A DNA stretch of 64,000 bases. Source: SCTM01 sp965279655 (lineage in GTDB: Bacteria; Pseudomonadota; Alphaproteobacteria; Rhodospirillales; Rhodospirillaceae). Under the pieces are notes generated by a model. The model worked only from the letters and a program-made list of their open reading frames with translations, was not told the origin of the DNA and ran no database searches. The stretch spans positions 992,001 through 1,056,000 of the forward strand of contig OZ257255.1 in the NCBI GenBank assembly GCA_965279655.1, in the 5' to 3' direction. Positions within the stretch are counted from its first letter, which is position 1, and every line of letters starts with the position of its first letter. Shown one piece after another: positions 40,879 through 49,142 of this stretch. A program made the position numbers and the translations under genes.

Positions 40879-43800
40879 GTGAGATACGGGTCGTCAGTCA
40901 AGCAGGTTGCACGCGCCGCCTCCTCTGCGGAGATGCGAAGCGCGGGCCACGTTCCAATGAATGATGTCCCTGCCGTTGGACGCGCTGGCCCCACCGCAGC
41001 CGCCATGCTCGCGACGGCAATTGGCGCCGCCGCTCTTATTGGCTGGGCCTTTGACCTTCAAGCGCTACGACAACTTCACCAAGATGTGAAGGTCATGAAT
41101 CCGGTCGCGGCGTGCGCCGTCGTCGTGCTCGGCGCCAGTTGGATCCCCAAGCCAGGGTCTCAACGCAGCCTTTCGCTACGACGGCTCTCGGGGGCCTTCG
41201 TCGTCATCCTCTGCGCGCTGAGGCTTGCCTATCTGCTCCTGGACGCGAGCGCAGATTCCACCGTCATCTTGCTCATCAAGACCATCGTCGAGACCGGGGG
41301 ATTCGACACGAACCCCCTCTCGCCCAACTCGTCGCTTGCGTTGTCGCTGATCGGCGTCGCGATCGTCAGCCTCACCTACAGGGGTGTGTGGGCCATTCGT
41401 CTGGGCCGCATAGGCGCAGTTGCAGCAGGGGCAATCGCGGGCATCGGCATCCTCGGCCACTTCTGGGACGTTCCCGCATTGTACGCAGCCGGCGCGAACA
41501 TGCAGATCTCCCTGAATACCGCATTCGCCGTCCTGCTTCTCGCCGGTTCAACCGTATGGGAACAACTGGCCCACAGGCCTGGGAGCACGGTTCCTCGCAG
41601 CGCCAGCGGCCGCCGTCGCCCGACGCGCCAAACGCTGGCCGTCGCTGTGCTCGGCCTGGGCGTTTCAGGCACCGTGTGGTGGGGGTTCGAAACCCTGGAA
41701 CGGTCCACGCAAGAGAGACTGCTGGCGACCCAGGCTCAATCCTTTGCCGAGGTGCTGGTCAACGAGGGCGATACGCTCGCGCGCGCTCAGGCCTATATGG
41801 TAACAAGTTGGAGCGCGCGCCCCGATGCATCCTCCCTGGCGTGGCAAACTCTGGTGCGGGCGCAATTCGCGGATTTTCCGCATCTCCATAGCGTCATGGT
41901 CACTGACGCGAACAATGAAAGCCGATGGCAAGCGACGGTGGCGGATCAAGCATCCGCGAGCCCGCAACGGCCGGATCCGATCACCGGGGCAACCTATGCC
42001 GTCAGCCGTGTCCTGATCCGCAACGACGAAGGCGCCGTCACCGGTTCCCTTCATTTTAGGATCGACCTTGTCAACCTTGTCGATCACCTCAAGGGGCGAT
42101 CTGCTCTGGCCGCACAGATCGCGGTCTTTCATGGCGAACGGCCGCTCGGATCGGATCGGCAGGAACCGGCGAGCCTAAAGAAGGAGTCGTACGGTACGGC
42201 AAGCCTAAAATTCGCCGATACACAGCTGCAAGTCTTCGCCCTGCCGACCGCTGCTTTCTTGCGCGACAGCAGTTCACGACTTCCGCAGGTGGCGCTGACG
42301 ATATGCCTGTGCATCACGATTCTGGCGGTCGCGCTGGCCTATCAACGCCAGCTCGTGGCGGGCATAAGCGATGAACTCCAGCAAACACAGTCTCTCGCCA
42401 ACACGCGGGAATTGCGCACGCGAGACCTGCTGGAAAAGCTATCCGTGGGGTACGCGGAATATGACTCCTCGGGACTCATCCTCGACGCCAACACATCGTA
42501 TGCGCTGTTGGCGGGGTATCGCCATCCGCGGGACGTCGTCGGCCGCTTCGTTCAGGATTTCATGCCGCTGGAGGATCGTGATTCCTCAAGCGCACGTCTG
42601 CGCGCGTTGGATAGCGTCTATGCCCAGGTGGTCAACGGCGAAGTCACGTACATCAAACCTGACGGCGAGGCGGCCCTGCTCGAGTACAGCGCGGTGGTGG
42701 ACCGGGCTTCGGCCGGCGCACCGAGGCTTACCGCGCTTGTGCAGGATATTACCGAACGCAGACGTGCGGAGCAGGAAATTCGAGATGCCGCCGTCGCCAA
42801 GCAGGCGAACGTCGCCAAGTCGCAGTTCCTTGCCAGCATGAGTCACGAGATCCGAACGCCGCTGAACGGCATCATCGGAAACCTGGAGCTATTGGCGCGA
42901 ACCGACTTGGCGCGCGCGCAAGAGGAATTGCTGTTCGACGCCGAGAAGGCCGCGAAGGCGCTGCTCGCCCTGATCGGTAACGTTCTCGACTTCTCGAAGA
43001 TCGAGGCCGGAAAGCTCTCTGTCGAAAACGTCGAGATGAACCCCGACGTGATCGTGCAGGAGGCCGTCGACATCGTTCAAAGCCGTGCGCGCCAAAAGGG
43101 AATTCACGTGACGGCGTCGATCGGCCCCGGTGTGCCGGAGACGATCACGGGCGACCCTACGCGAATTCGCCAGATCCTGCTCAATTTGCTCGGCAACGCG
43201 GTCAAGTTCACCGAAATCGGCGGCGTGCACGTGCGTCTTGCCGTGGCTGACAGGGACCAAAGCGTTCGCCGCCTTCTATTCTCGGTGCACGATTCCGGTC
43301 GAGGATTCGAACAGGCCACGTCGGTCGACCTGTTCCAACCTTTCACGCAAGAGATCAGGCGCGCATCCGATAGCGCCGAAGGTACGGGCCTTGGCCTGTC
43401 GATCTGCAAGAGCCTGGTGGAAACTTTCGGCGGGCAGATCGGATGCGACAGTGTTCCCGGTGAAGGAACCACGTTTTGGTTCACGCTGCCGATGCAGGCG
43501 GTCGTGCCCGCCAGCGGTGTTGCGCGTCCCGCGCTTAGCGGCCGCTCGATCCTGCTGATCGCCAGGGCCATGAACAGTGAACTGGACAGCATCATCGGAT
43601 ATTTCCAGACACGCGGCGCTTCCGTCCTGATGCAGCAAACGCCTGAGTCGGCGTGCGCCGCCTGCCGCGAGGCGCGGCTGACGGGCGGCCAAATCGATCT
43701 CGCGATCTATGCCCTGGAAGGCTCCGATTGGCCGAGCCCGACGCTCGCAGCGGCCCTGCGGGAGGAAGGCGCTGGATTGATCATCCTCGGCAGTGCCGGG

Positions 43801-44766
43801 ACCCCTCAGGACTGGCATGCGGCTCTGCGCTGCGGAGCGGCCTACCTTGTGGCGCATTTTCCCGATGAAGCGACGCTCGACCGGAACATGCACAGGGTTC
43901 TGGCCGGAGACCACCAACTGGGCGCTAAGGGCAATCGCGACCTGTATGGCGATCCCATCGACGCGACAGGGCTCGTCGGAAAGCACCTGCTGGTGCTTGA
44001 GGATCGCCTGGTCAATCAAGCCGTCATACAGAGGCAGCTCAAGTTTCTCGGCATCACCTGCGCCATTGCCGGCAATGGCCGCGTCGGGCTGCAGATTCTG
44101 GAGGCCGGCGAACGCTACGACGCGATCCTGTGCGATTGCTCAATGCCGGAGATGAACGGCTACGAGTTTACGCGTGCGCTGCGCCAGCGCGAGAAAGACT
44201 TGGGACACGGCACGCGCATACCGGTCATCGCCATGACCGCCAACGCCTTCAGGGAAGATATGGAAAAGTGCCTCGCGGCAGGCATGGACGACTTCGTCAG
44301 CAAGCCGGTCACCATGAACCGCCTCGCTGCGATCCTGACGCAATGGATCTGCGACACGACCGAGCCTCATAAGTCCTCTACGCCGCCCGATCGCGTAACC
44401 GCGCCCGACGACGCGCCGAATCCCATCAACCTCGCGTCGCTGCACGCGCTCATGGCCACGGACGACCGCGAAATCGTGTCCAACATCCTGGGCGAGTTCA
44501 AGAACGCCGCGTGGACGTCGTGGCACGAAGTCGAGGCCGCGGTCGGCCACGGCGATACGATCGAAGTCGGTAAGGCGGTCCATGGCGCCAAGGGTGAGGC
44601 GAGGAGCATCGGGGCCGCCGCTCTGAGCGAGTTCTACGAGAACCTGGAACTCAGCTTTCGGACCGGACACCGGGGCAACGTGAGCACCGAACTTCGCCGC
44701 ATTCCAACGGAACTCGCCCGCATTGACGCGTTTATTGACTTGTACCGCGCGGAGCCACCGACATGA
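40879..44766 (+). CDS. Large hybrid histidine kinase with receiver and Hpt domains
   Basis: Up to 1295 residues from a GTG at 40879; ATG starts at 40933 and 40957 are alternatives. Several N-terminal membrane helices precede an extracytoplasmic sensor (about 270-470) closed by another helix (VALTICLCITILAVALAY). Then come a PAS domain (about 517-640), HisKA with H656 (SHEIRTPLNGIIGNLELL), an HATPase with N, G1 and G2 boxes, and a second, degenerate receiver-like region (about 890-1000) without the phospho-aspartate. A true receiver with D1086 (CDCSMPEMNGYE) and a C-terminal Hpt with H1235 follow. The stop overlaps the next receiver gene (ATGA), so the two work together. Confidence 0.92.
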   Translation: MRYGSSVKQVARAASSAEMRSAGHVPMNDVPAVGRAGPTAAAMLATAIGAAALIGWAFDLQALRQLHQDVKVMNPVAACAVVVLGASWIPKPGSQRSLSLRRLSGAFVVILCALRLAYLLLDASADSTVILLIKTIVETGGFDTNPLSPNSSLALSLIGVAIVSLTYRGVWAIRLGRIGAVAAGAIAGIGILGHFWDVPALYAAGANMQISLNTAFAVLLLAGSTVWEQLAHRPGSTVPRSASGRRRPTRQTLAVAVLGLGVSGTVWWGFETLERSTQERLLATQAQSFAEVLVNEGDTLARAQAYMVTSWSARPDASSLAWQTLVRAQFADFPHLHSVMVTDANNESRWQATVADQASASPQRPDPITGATYAVSRVLIRNDEGAVTGSLHFRIDLVNLVDHLKGRSALAAQIAVFHGERPLGSDRQEPASLKKESYGTASLKFADTQLQVFALPTAAFLRDSSSRLPQVALTICLCITILAVALAYQRQLVAGISDELQQTQSLANTRELRTRDLLEKLSVGYAEYDSSGLILDANTSYALLAGYRHPRDVVGRFVQDFMPLEDRDSSSARLRALDSVYAQVVNGEVTYIKPDGEAALLEYSAVVDRASAGAPRLTALVQDITERRRAEQEIRDAAVAKQANVAKSQFLASMSHEIRTPLNGIIGNLELLARTDLARAQEELLFDAEKAAKALLALIGNVLDFSKIEAGKLSVENVEMNPDVIVQEAVDIVQSRARQKGIHVTASIGPGVPETITGDPTRIRQILLNLLGNAVKFTEIGGVHVRLAVADRDQSVRRLLFSVHDSGRGFEQATSVDLFQPFTQEIRRASDSAEGTGLGLSICKSLVETFGGQIGCDSVPGEGTTFWFTLPMQAVVPASGVARPALSGRSILLIARAMNSELDSIIGYFQTRGASVLMQQTPESACAACREARLTGGQIDLAIYALEGSDWPSPTLAAALREEGAGLIILGSAGTPQDWHAALRCGAAYLVAHFPDEATLDRNMHRVLAGDHQLGAKGNRDLYGDPIDATGLVGKHLLVLEDRLVNQAVIQRQLKFLGITCAIAGNGRVGLQILEAGERYDAILCDCSMPEMNGYEFTRALRQREKDLGHGTRIPVIAMTANAFREDMEKCLAAGMDDFVSKPVTMNRLAAILTQWICDTTEPHKSSTPPDRVTAPDDAPNPINLASLHALMATDDREIVSNILGEFKNAAWTSWHEVEAAVGHGDTIEVGKAVHGAKGEARSIGAAALSEFYENLELSFRTGHRGNVSTELRRIPTELARIDAFIDLYRAEPPT

Positions 44767-45569
44767 ACACCGATCTCGAAAGAAATTACAGCCATCTGCG
44801 GTTTCTCGTCGTCGACGACAAGCCGTTCATTCGGGCGATGGTGCAATCCATGCTGTTGCGGGTGAAGGCGAGGGAGGTGGTCTATGCCGCGAACGGAGAG
44901 GAGGCCATCAAGGCGTTGCATAAGCACGGCGGAAAGATCGATTGCGTCTTGAGCGACTGGAACATGGAGCCGATCAGCGGGCTGGAACTCCTACGCGCGA
45001 TCCGTACCGGCGGCGTGCCGTTCACCGCCCCGGAACTCCGGTTCATCATGTTGACCGGCCACGCGGACGCACCGGTCGTACAAACCGCGCTTGATCTGGA
45101 TGTTCACGGCTACCTCGTCAAACCGATCTCGCTGGAGAAATTCGTGAAGGCGATCGACAGCGCCTTGGCGCGCCCGATCGCCGTGAAGCCCGCGAGGCAC
45201 TACAGCTCCGTCAATGGTGTAGGCGTGCCGTCGCGATTACGGGAGTCCACCACGAAGAACTCCGGATGGGTGGTCTGGAACCAAGCGTCGTCCAAGCGAG
45301 CCGCGCCTGACGAACAGGCCCCGGCCATTCGCAACGAGGCGTCCGCCGTGAATCAGAATCCGGTCGATGTCCCCACCATAAAGAACCGGCGAAGAAGCGC
45401 TGTGGCGGATGTCCCGCCCACGGCCGTGCTGGCCGAAGACATCCGCGACGCTGACGGCACCTTGCTTGTCGCGAGCGGCACGCAGCTCAACATAAATCTC
45501 CTGACGCGTATCCGAAGCCTCGTATCGAAGAACGAGCGGGAGCCTAAGCTGTGGATTGGAGATCGATAG
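44763..45569 (+). CDS. Response-regulator receiver protein with a non-standard C-terminal tail
   Basis: 268 residues, starting inside the kinase stop (4-base overlap). The receiver domain spans about 12-135: VVDDKPF, phospho-acceptor D65 (SDWNMEPISGLELL), T/S in MLTGHAD and VKPISLEKF. The rest (about 150-268) is not an HTH, GGDEF or EAL domain. It has a basic, Pro- and Ser-rich linker and ends with VLAEDIRDADGTLLVASGTQLNINLLTRIRSL, a strand-helix unit similar to that attached to some c-di-GMP phosphodiesterases of HD-GYP type. It is the likely first target of the kinase phosphorelay. Confidence 0.88.
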   Translation: MNTDLERNYSHLRFLVVDDKPFIRAMVQSMLLRVKAREVVYAANGEEAIKALHKHGGKIDCVLSDWNMEPISGLELLRAIRTGGVPFTAPELRFIMLTGHADAPVVQTALDLDVHGYLVKPISLEKFVKAIDSALARPIAVKPARHYSSVNGVGVPSRLRESTTKNSGWVVWNQASSKRAAPDEQAPAIRNEASAVNQNPVDVPTIKNRRRSAVADVPPTAVLAEDIRDADGTLLVASGTQLNINLLTRIRSLVSKNEREPKLWIGDR

Positions 45570-45623
45570 CCAACATCGCCGCGGTGCGCGCATTCAGCGT
45601 TCGACAAGCAGGAGTATGGTGCA

Positions 45624-46859
45624 GTGAGCTTGGATCGCCGGAATCGTTCAATACGAGTTCTCGTCACGGATGATCAGCCGTTTGCGCGTGCGATTTCCGC
45701 GCGCGTCCTGACTCAAGCCGGGATTGAGCATATCGAATTCGCCGAAAGCGGGGCGGCCGCCATCGCGCGCCTCCAGCGCGGCGCTCCAATGATAGATGTA
45801 ATCTTCTGCGACCTCGTCATGCCCGACATGGATGGCGTGGAACTGGTGCGCCACGTGGCTGAACTGTCGGACAAGCCGGCGGTCATCTTCCTCAGCGGCG
45901 CCAGCGCGGCGCTGCTGACTGTTGCGGTCACGCTGGCGAACGCGCGCGGCCTGAGGGTACTCGGCGCCATCGAAAAGCCGATGAGCGTGGAGACAGCGCT
46001 GGCCTTCCTCGACAAACTGGAGGAGCGGCCGGCCGGGAGCCTTCCCGAAGACGTATCCCACTCCTTTTCCGCGGCCGATCTTGAGCAAGCGATTGCCCAG
46101 GATCAGATCATCCTGCACTACCAACCCAAGGTGAGCTTGGCATCGCAAGCCCTTCGGGGATTTGAGTCGCTCGTGCGATGGCAGCATCCGCAACACGGCT
46201 TGATTGCGCCGGGGTCCTTCGTGCCGCTGGCCGAGGAAAGCGGAACAATCGCACCGTTGACCGATCGCATCCTCCAACTGGCGTTGCGCCAATGCGCGAC
46301 GTGGAATCTCTCCGGACTGCGGACCAAGGTCAGCGTCAATCTTTCCGCCCAGATGTTGGTGGACTTGCGCCTTCCCGACCGCATCTCCGCGCAGGCTTTG
46401 GCGCATCGGGTCGAACCGAAGCAAGTCATCCTGGAGATCACCGAAACCGGCGTGCTCGGAGACTCCGCCGATACGCTCGACATCCTGGCGCGCCTCCATA
46501 TGAAGGGCTTCCCATTGTCGATCGATGATTTCGGCACCGGGTACTCCGCCATGGATCAATTGCGGCGCGTGCCCTTTTCAGAACTCAAGATCGACCGCGC
46601 GTTTGTGAACGGGGCCGCCCGCAACGCAAAGGCCAGGGCGATCCTCGAGGCGAGTGCGAGTCTTGCCCACAAGCTCGGCCTGGTGACCGTCGCCGAGGGT
46701 GCCGAGGACGGCTCGGATTGGGACAGCTTGACCACGGCTGGGATCGACCTTGTTCAAGGCTACTATGTCGCCAAGCCCATGGCCGCGCCCGCCGCGACGG
46801 CGTGGGCGAGGGCATGGCGCGGCCTACCGATGCCGCATTCGACATGGTCGCATTCTTGA
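45624..46859 (+). CDS. REC-EAL c-di-GMP phosphodiesterase
   Basis: 411 residues from a GTG at 45624. An N-terminal receiver has D63 (CDLVMPDMDGVEL). The EAL domain starts near residue 150: LHYQPKVSL, GFESLVRWQHP (the EAL triplet is ESL), NLSAQML, LEITETGVLG, SIDDFGTGYS and LKIDRAF. The usual EGVE is EGAE. The catalytic acidic residues appear intact, so hydrolysis of c-di-GMP to pGpG is expected, probably controlled by phosphorylation from the neighbouring kinase pathway. It follows the receiver gene by 54 bases. Confidence 0.92.
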   Translation: MSLDRRNRSIRVLVTDDQPFARAISARVLTQAGIEHIEFAESGAAAIARLQRGAPMIDVIFCDLVMPDMDGVELVRHVAELSDKPAVIFLSGASAALLTVAVTLANARGLRVLGAIEKPMSVETALAFLDKLEERPAGSLPEDVSHSFSAADLEQAIAQDQIILHYQPKVSLASQALRGFESLVRWQHPQHGLIAPGSFVPLAEESGTIAPLTDRILQLALRQCATWNLSGLRTKVSVNLSAQMLVDLRLPDRISAQALAHRVEPKQVILEITETGVLGDSADTLDILARLHMKGFPLSIDDFGTGYSAMDQLRRVPFSELKIDRAFVNGAARNAKARAILEASASLAHKLGLVTVAEGAEDGSDWDSLTTAGIDLVQGYYVAKPMAAPAATAWARAWRGLPMPHSTWSHS

Positions 46860-46902
46860 AGCCGCCCCCGGCGGATGCCGCCGCGATGAGCGAACGTGCG
46901 GC

Positions 46903-47070
46903 CTACGGCTTGACCTTGCGTGCGTCGACCTCGGCCTCTGCAAGACGGAGTTGCGCTTGGGCTTCCGCGAGAAGCTGCCGCACGGTCTCATGCGAGTAGT
47001 CGGGGCTCTCGACCTTCAGCAGTCTTTCGAATCGCGCGATGTTGCTTCGGATTGTGTCCGGGTACGTCAT
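46903..47070 (-). CDS. Small helical protein of unknown function
   Basis: 55 residues from ATG 47070, shorter than many gene-calling cut-offs. It begins MTYPDTIRSNIARFERLLKV and continues as one amphipathic helix rich in Leu, Ala, Glu and Arg (SHETVRQLLAEAQAQLRLAEAEVDARK). The regular heptad-like spacing of leucines and the lack of proline suggest a real product and not a chance frame. The gene is convergent with the EAL gene, 43 bases away. Confidence 0.5.
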   Translation of the reverse strand: MTYPDTIRSNIARFERLLKVESPDYSHETVRQLLAEAQAQLRLAEAEVDARKVKP

Positions 47071-47600
47071 GGCGTCCACCATTCAGCGCGCTGGCGAATT
47101 CCGTGCACAATGCGCACGATTGTGTTCGATTGCATACACTCAGGGGGCATAAGTCCGTACGTTTCCGCACATCATGCGGGTCTGTGCCCCGGGTTATCCG
47201 CGCCGCTACGTTACCTTCCGGGCCGATCTGCCCTGAATCTTCGCTAATAGAAGGAAGGCCGCTCGGCGTCGCACAATCGTCGCGACCGGCAAAAGCGTGA
47301 TGACTGAATCCAGGTATTCAGAGATTCATCAAAATGGGCGTACCGTAGGCGACGAAAGTAGGCACTCTCCGCCAATTCCTGCTTTTGTCTGGGGTGAAAC
47401 AAGGGCGTTCGCGAATTCAAAGGCTTAGGAAGCAGGCGTGCCGTGGATGACCACAGCAGGACCTTTTGGATTGTCGCCTTACGGAGCACGAATGCGCGCG
47501 ACGCCGCGCGATTGAGTCGGAAAAGTTATATTGTAGTATTCGATATCGTGGCACTGACGCTGTACCAGTCCCGCCCAAAAAGATTCGGAGTTCAGTTCAA
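47071..47600. other. 530-base intergenic region with a dispersed repeat
   Basis: This gap between the small gene at 46903 and the DUF2336 gene contains one copy of the dispersed repeat (47298-47365). No convincing gene was found; frames that cross it have poor composition. AT content is higher than in nearby genes. Confidence 0.5.
47298..47365. repeat. Dispersed intergenic repeat, copy 1 (long form)
   Basis: About 68 bases nearly identical to 52644-52712, with only single-base changes and one indel. Shared blocks are GAATCCAGGT, TTCAGAGATTCATCAAA and CCGTAGG followed by GACGAAA. The GTGCC/GGCAC stem found in the other copy is partly lost here (GTACC). Confidence 0.75.
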
Positions 47601-48782
47601 ATGAGTTCCATCGACTTGCCAGCGGGGGCCCTTGCGCAACGGCTCCAGCAGCCATCGCTGCCTTTATCGAATTCAGAAATTCATGTCATGGCGAGGGAAG
47701 CAGACTCACTCCTGCTTCCGCTCCTGGGCGGAGCCAAGCACGATAAGGTCATGGAGATTATCGGCGAAATCGCGAGCCACGTTGAATCCTCCGTTCGCCG
47801 GGCCCTGTCGGCATCAATCGCGTCCAGCCCGTTGGTTCCGAGAGACCTCGCGATGAAGCTGGCCAGCGATCTCGATGATGTCGCAACGCCGATCCTCGAA
47901 CTCTCCAAGGTCCTTACCGACGACGACATCCTTGCCCTCATCGAATTGCGGCCGAGTGACACAAAACTTTGCGCCATTGCCAGCCGCGAGCAGGTATCCG
48001 ATCCGGTGTGCGATGCCCTCGTGACTCAAGGAAGCGTCGACGTGGCGATCCAGCTGGCCGGAAACGCCGGCGCCGCGTTTTCCGAGACGTCGCTTACAAA
48101 ATTGATCGACGCCCACGCGGCCAATACGCAGGTCCACCACGCAATCATTACCCGTAAGACTCTGCCGATCGGGATCGTTGCACGCCTCATCGACATGGTT
48201 TCCGATGACCTGCTGACCCTCCTTTCGGAACGTCATCGCTTGGATGCGACAGTAAAGGAAAAGCTTCTCCTCGACGCCCGGGAACGCTCGGTGATTGGAA
48301 TCTCAAGCGGGCTCTCGTCGCGTGCGCTCATGCACTTCGTTCGCGAACTCGAAATGGAACGTCGCATCACGTCATCATTGCTGGTTCGCGGCGCTATTCT
48401 CGGGAATATCGAATTTGTCGTGCATGCCCTCGCGCGGCTGAATATGGCCGACGTTGCCGACACACGCACCCGCGTTCTTGAGGCGCCGGAGACCGAGATT
48501 GCGAAGCTGTGGCCGATCGATTGGGAAGAGAGCCAGCTTGCCATCGTCGTAACCGCCATAAGAACAATGCGAAGCGTTGCTGTTGAATCCCAGAAGTGGC
48601 CACCAAAGGTCTATCGCTTCCTCGTCAGCCAGCGCATCCTATCGACGATTGGTGAGGCGGGTGGGACGATATCGGACGGGGAGTTTGATGCGATTGATTC
48701 CGCTGCGCGCGGATTGACCGGATCGGTAGCCGAACTTCTGGACCCATGGGCCATGCCCTCGCAGGCCGAACTCCACAATTGA
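47601..48782 (+). CDS. DUF2336 family protein
   Basis: 393 residues from ATG 47601; longer frames upstream cross non-coding sequence. The protein is built of helical HEAT-like units (SSPLVPRDLAMKLASDLDDVATPILELSKVLTDDDILALIE, QVSDPVCDALVTQGSVDVAIQLAGNAGAAFSETSLTKLID), the pattern of DUF2336, an alphaproteobacterial family of unknown role. Its position between an EAL protein and a hybrid kinase suggests a link to signalling, perhaps as a protein-binding scaffold. The function is not known. Confidence 0.85.
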   Translation: MSSIDLPAGALAQRLQQPSLPLSNSEIHVMAREADSLLLPLLGGAKHDKVMEIIGEIASHVESSVRRALSASIASSPLVPRDLAMKLASDLDDVATPILELSKVLTDDDILALIELRPSDTKLCAIASREQVSDPVCDALVTQGSVDVAIQLAGNAGAAFSETSLTKLIDAHAANTQVHHAIITRKTLPIGIVARLIDMVSDDLLTLLSERHRLDATVKEKLLLDARERSVIGISSGLSSRALMHFVRELEMERRITSSLLVRGAILGNIEFVVHALARLNMADVADTRTRVLEAPETEIAKLWPIDWEESQLAIVVTAIRTMRSVAVESQKWPPKVYRFLVSQRILSTIGEAGGTISDGEFDAIDSAARGLTGSVAELLDPWAMPSQAELHN

Positions 48783-49142
48783 ATGGATAAGCGCGGCTTT
48801 CGCCTTCGCCCAACGTGAGCCTGGCGAAAGCGGGGAAGGGTTTGACTGTCCGGCGCAGCGCTCGAAATGAGAGCGGTGAAGGCCTGGTCCCGAAGTTCGC
48901 AACCGATCCACCTCCCTCTGAGTGATAGCCCGTAAGGCTCACCGCCGAGGCCACACACGCTCTCCCGGAAACGGGTCGAGTTCATGGAGCCGTCGGCAAA
49001 ATCGTAGGTTGAACGTTCGACTTGGGCGGCGGCTGAGGATGCGAAGGAAGGCGTGCTTCGCGCGGAGAACGAGAACCGGCTACCATGACGCCGAATAGGT
49101 GCGAATAGACTCGCACGTGGCTGAACGTGGGAGCGGCGTGCC
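48783..49142. other. 360-base intergenic region, no feature recognised
   Basis: The gap between the DUF2336 gene and the second hybrid kinase shows no gene that I can support, no strong hairpin and no clear promoter. The kinase ribosome site is weak (GGGAGCGG before a TTG). Confidence 0.4.

Noticed and set aside
47244..47489. An 81-codon minus-strand frame across the dispersed repeat
   Set aside because: Much of it is translated repeat sequence (DESLNTWI), and the frame is not kept in the other repeat copies.
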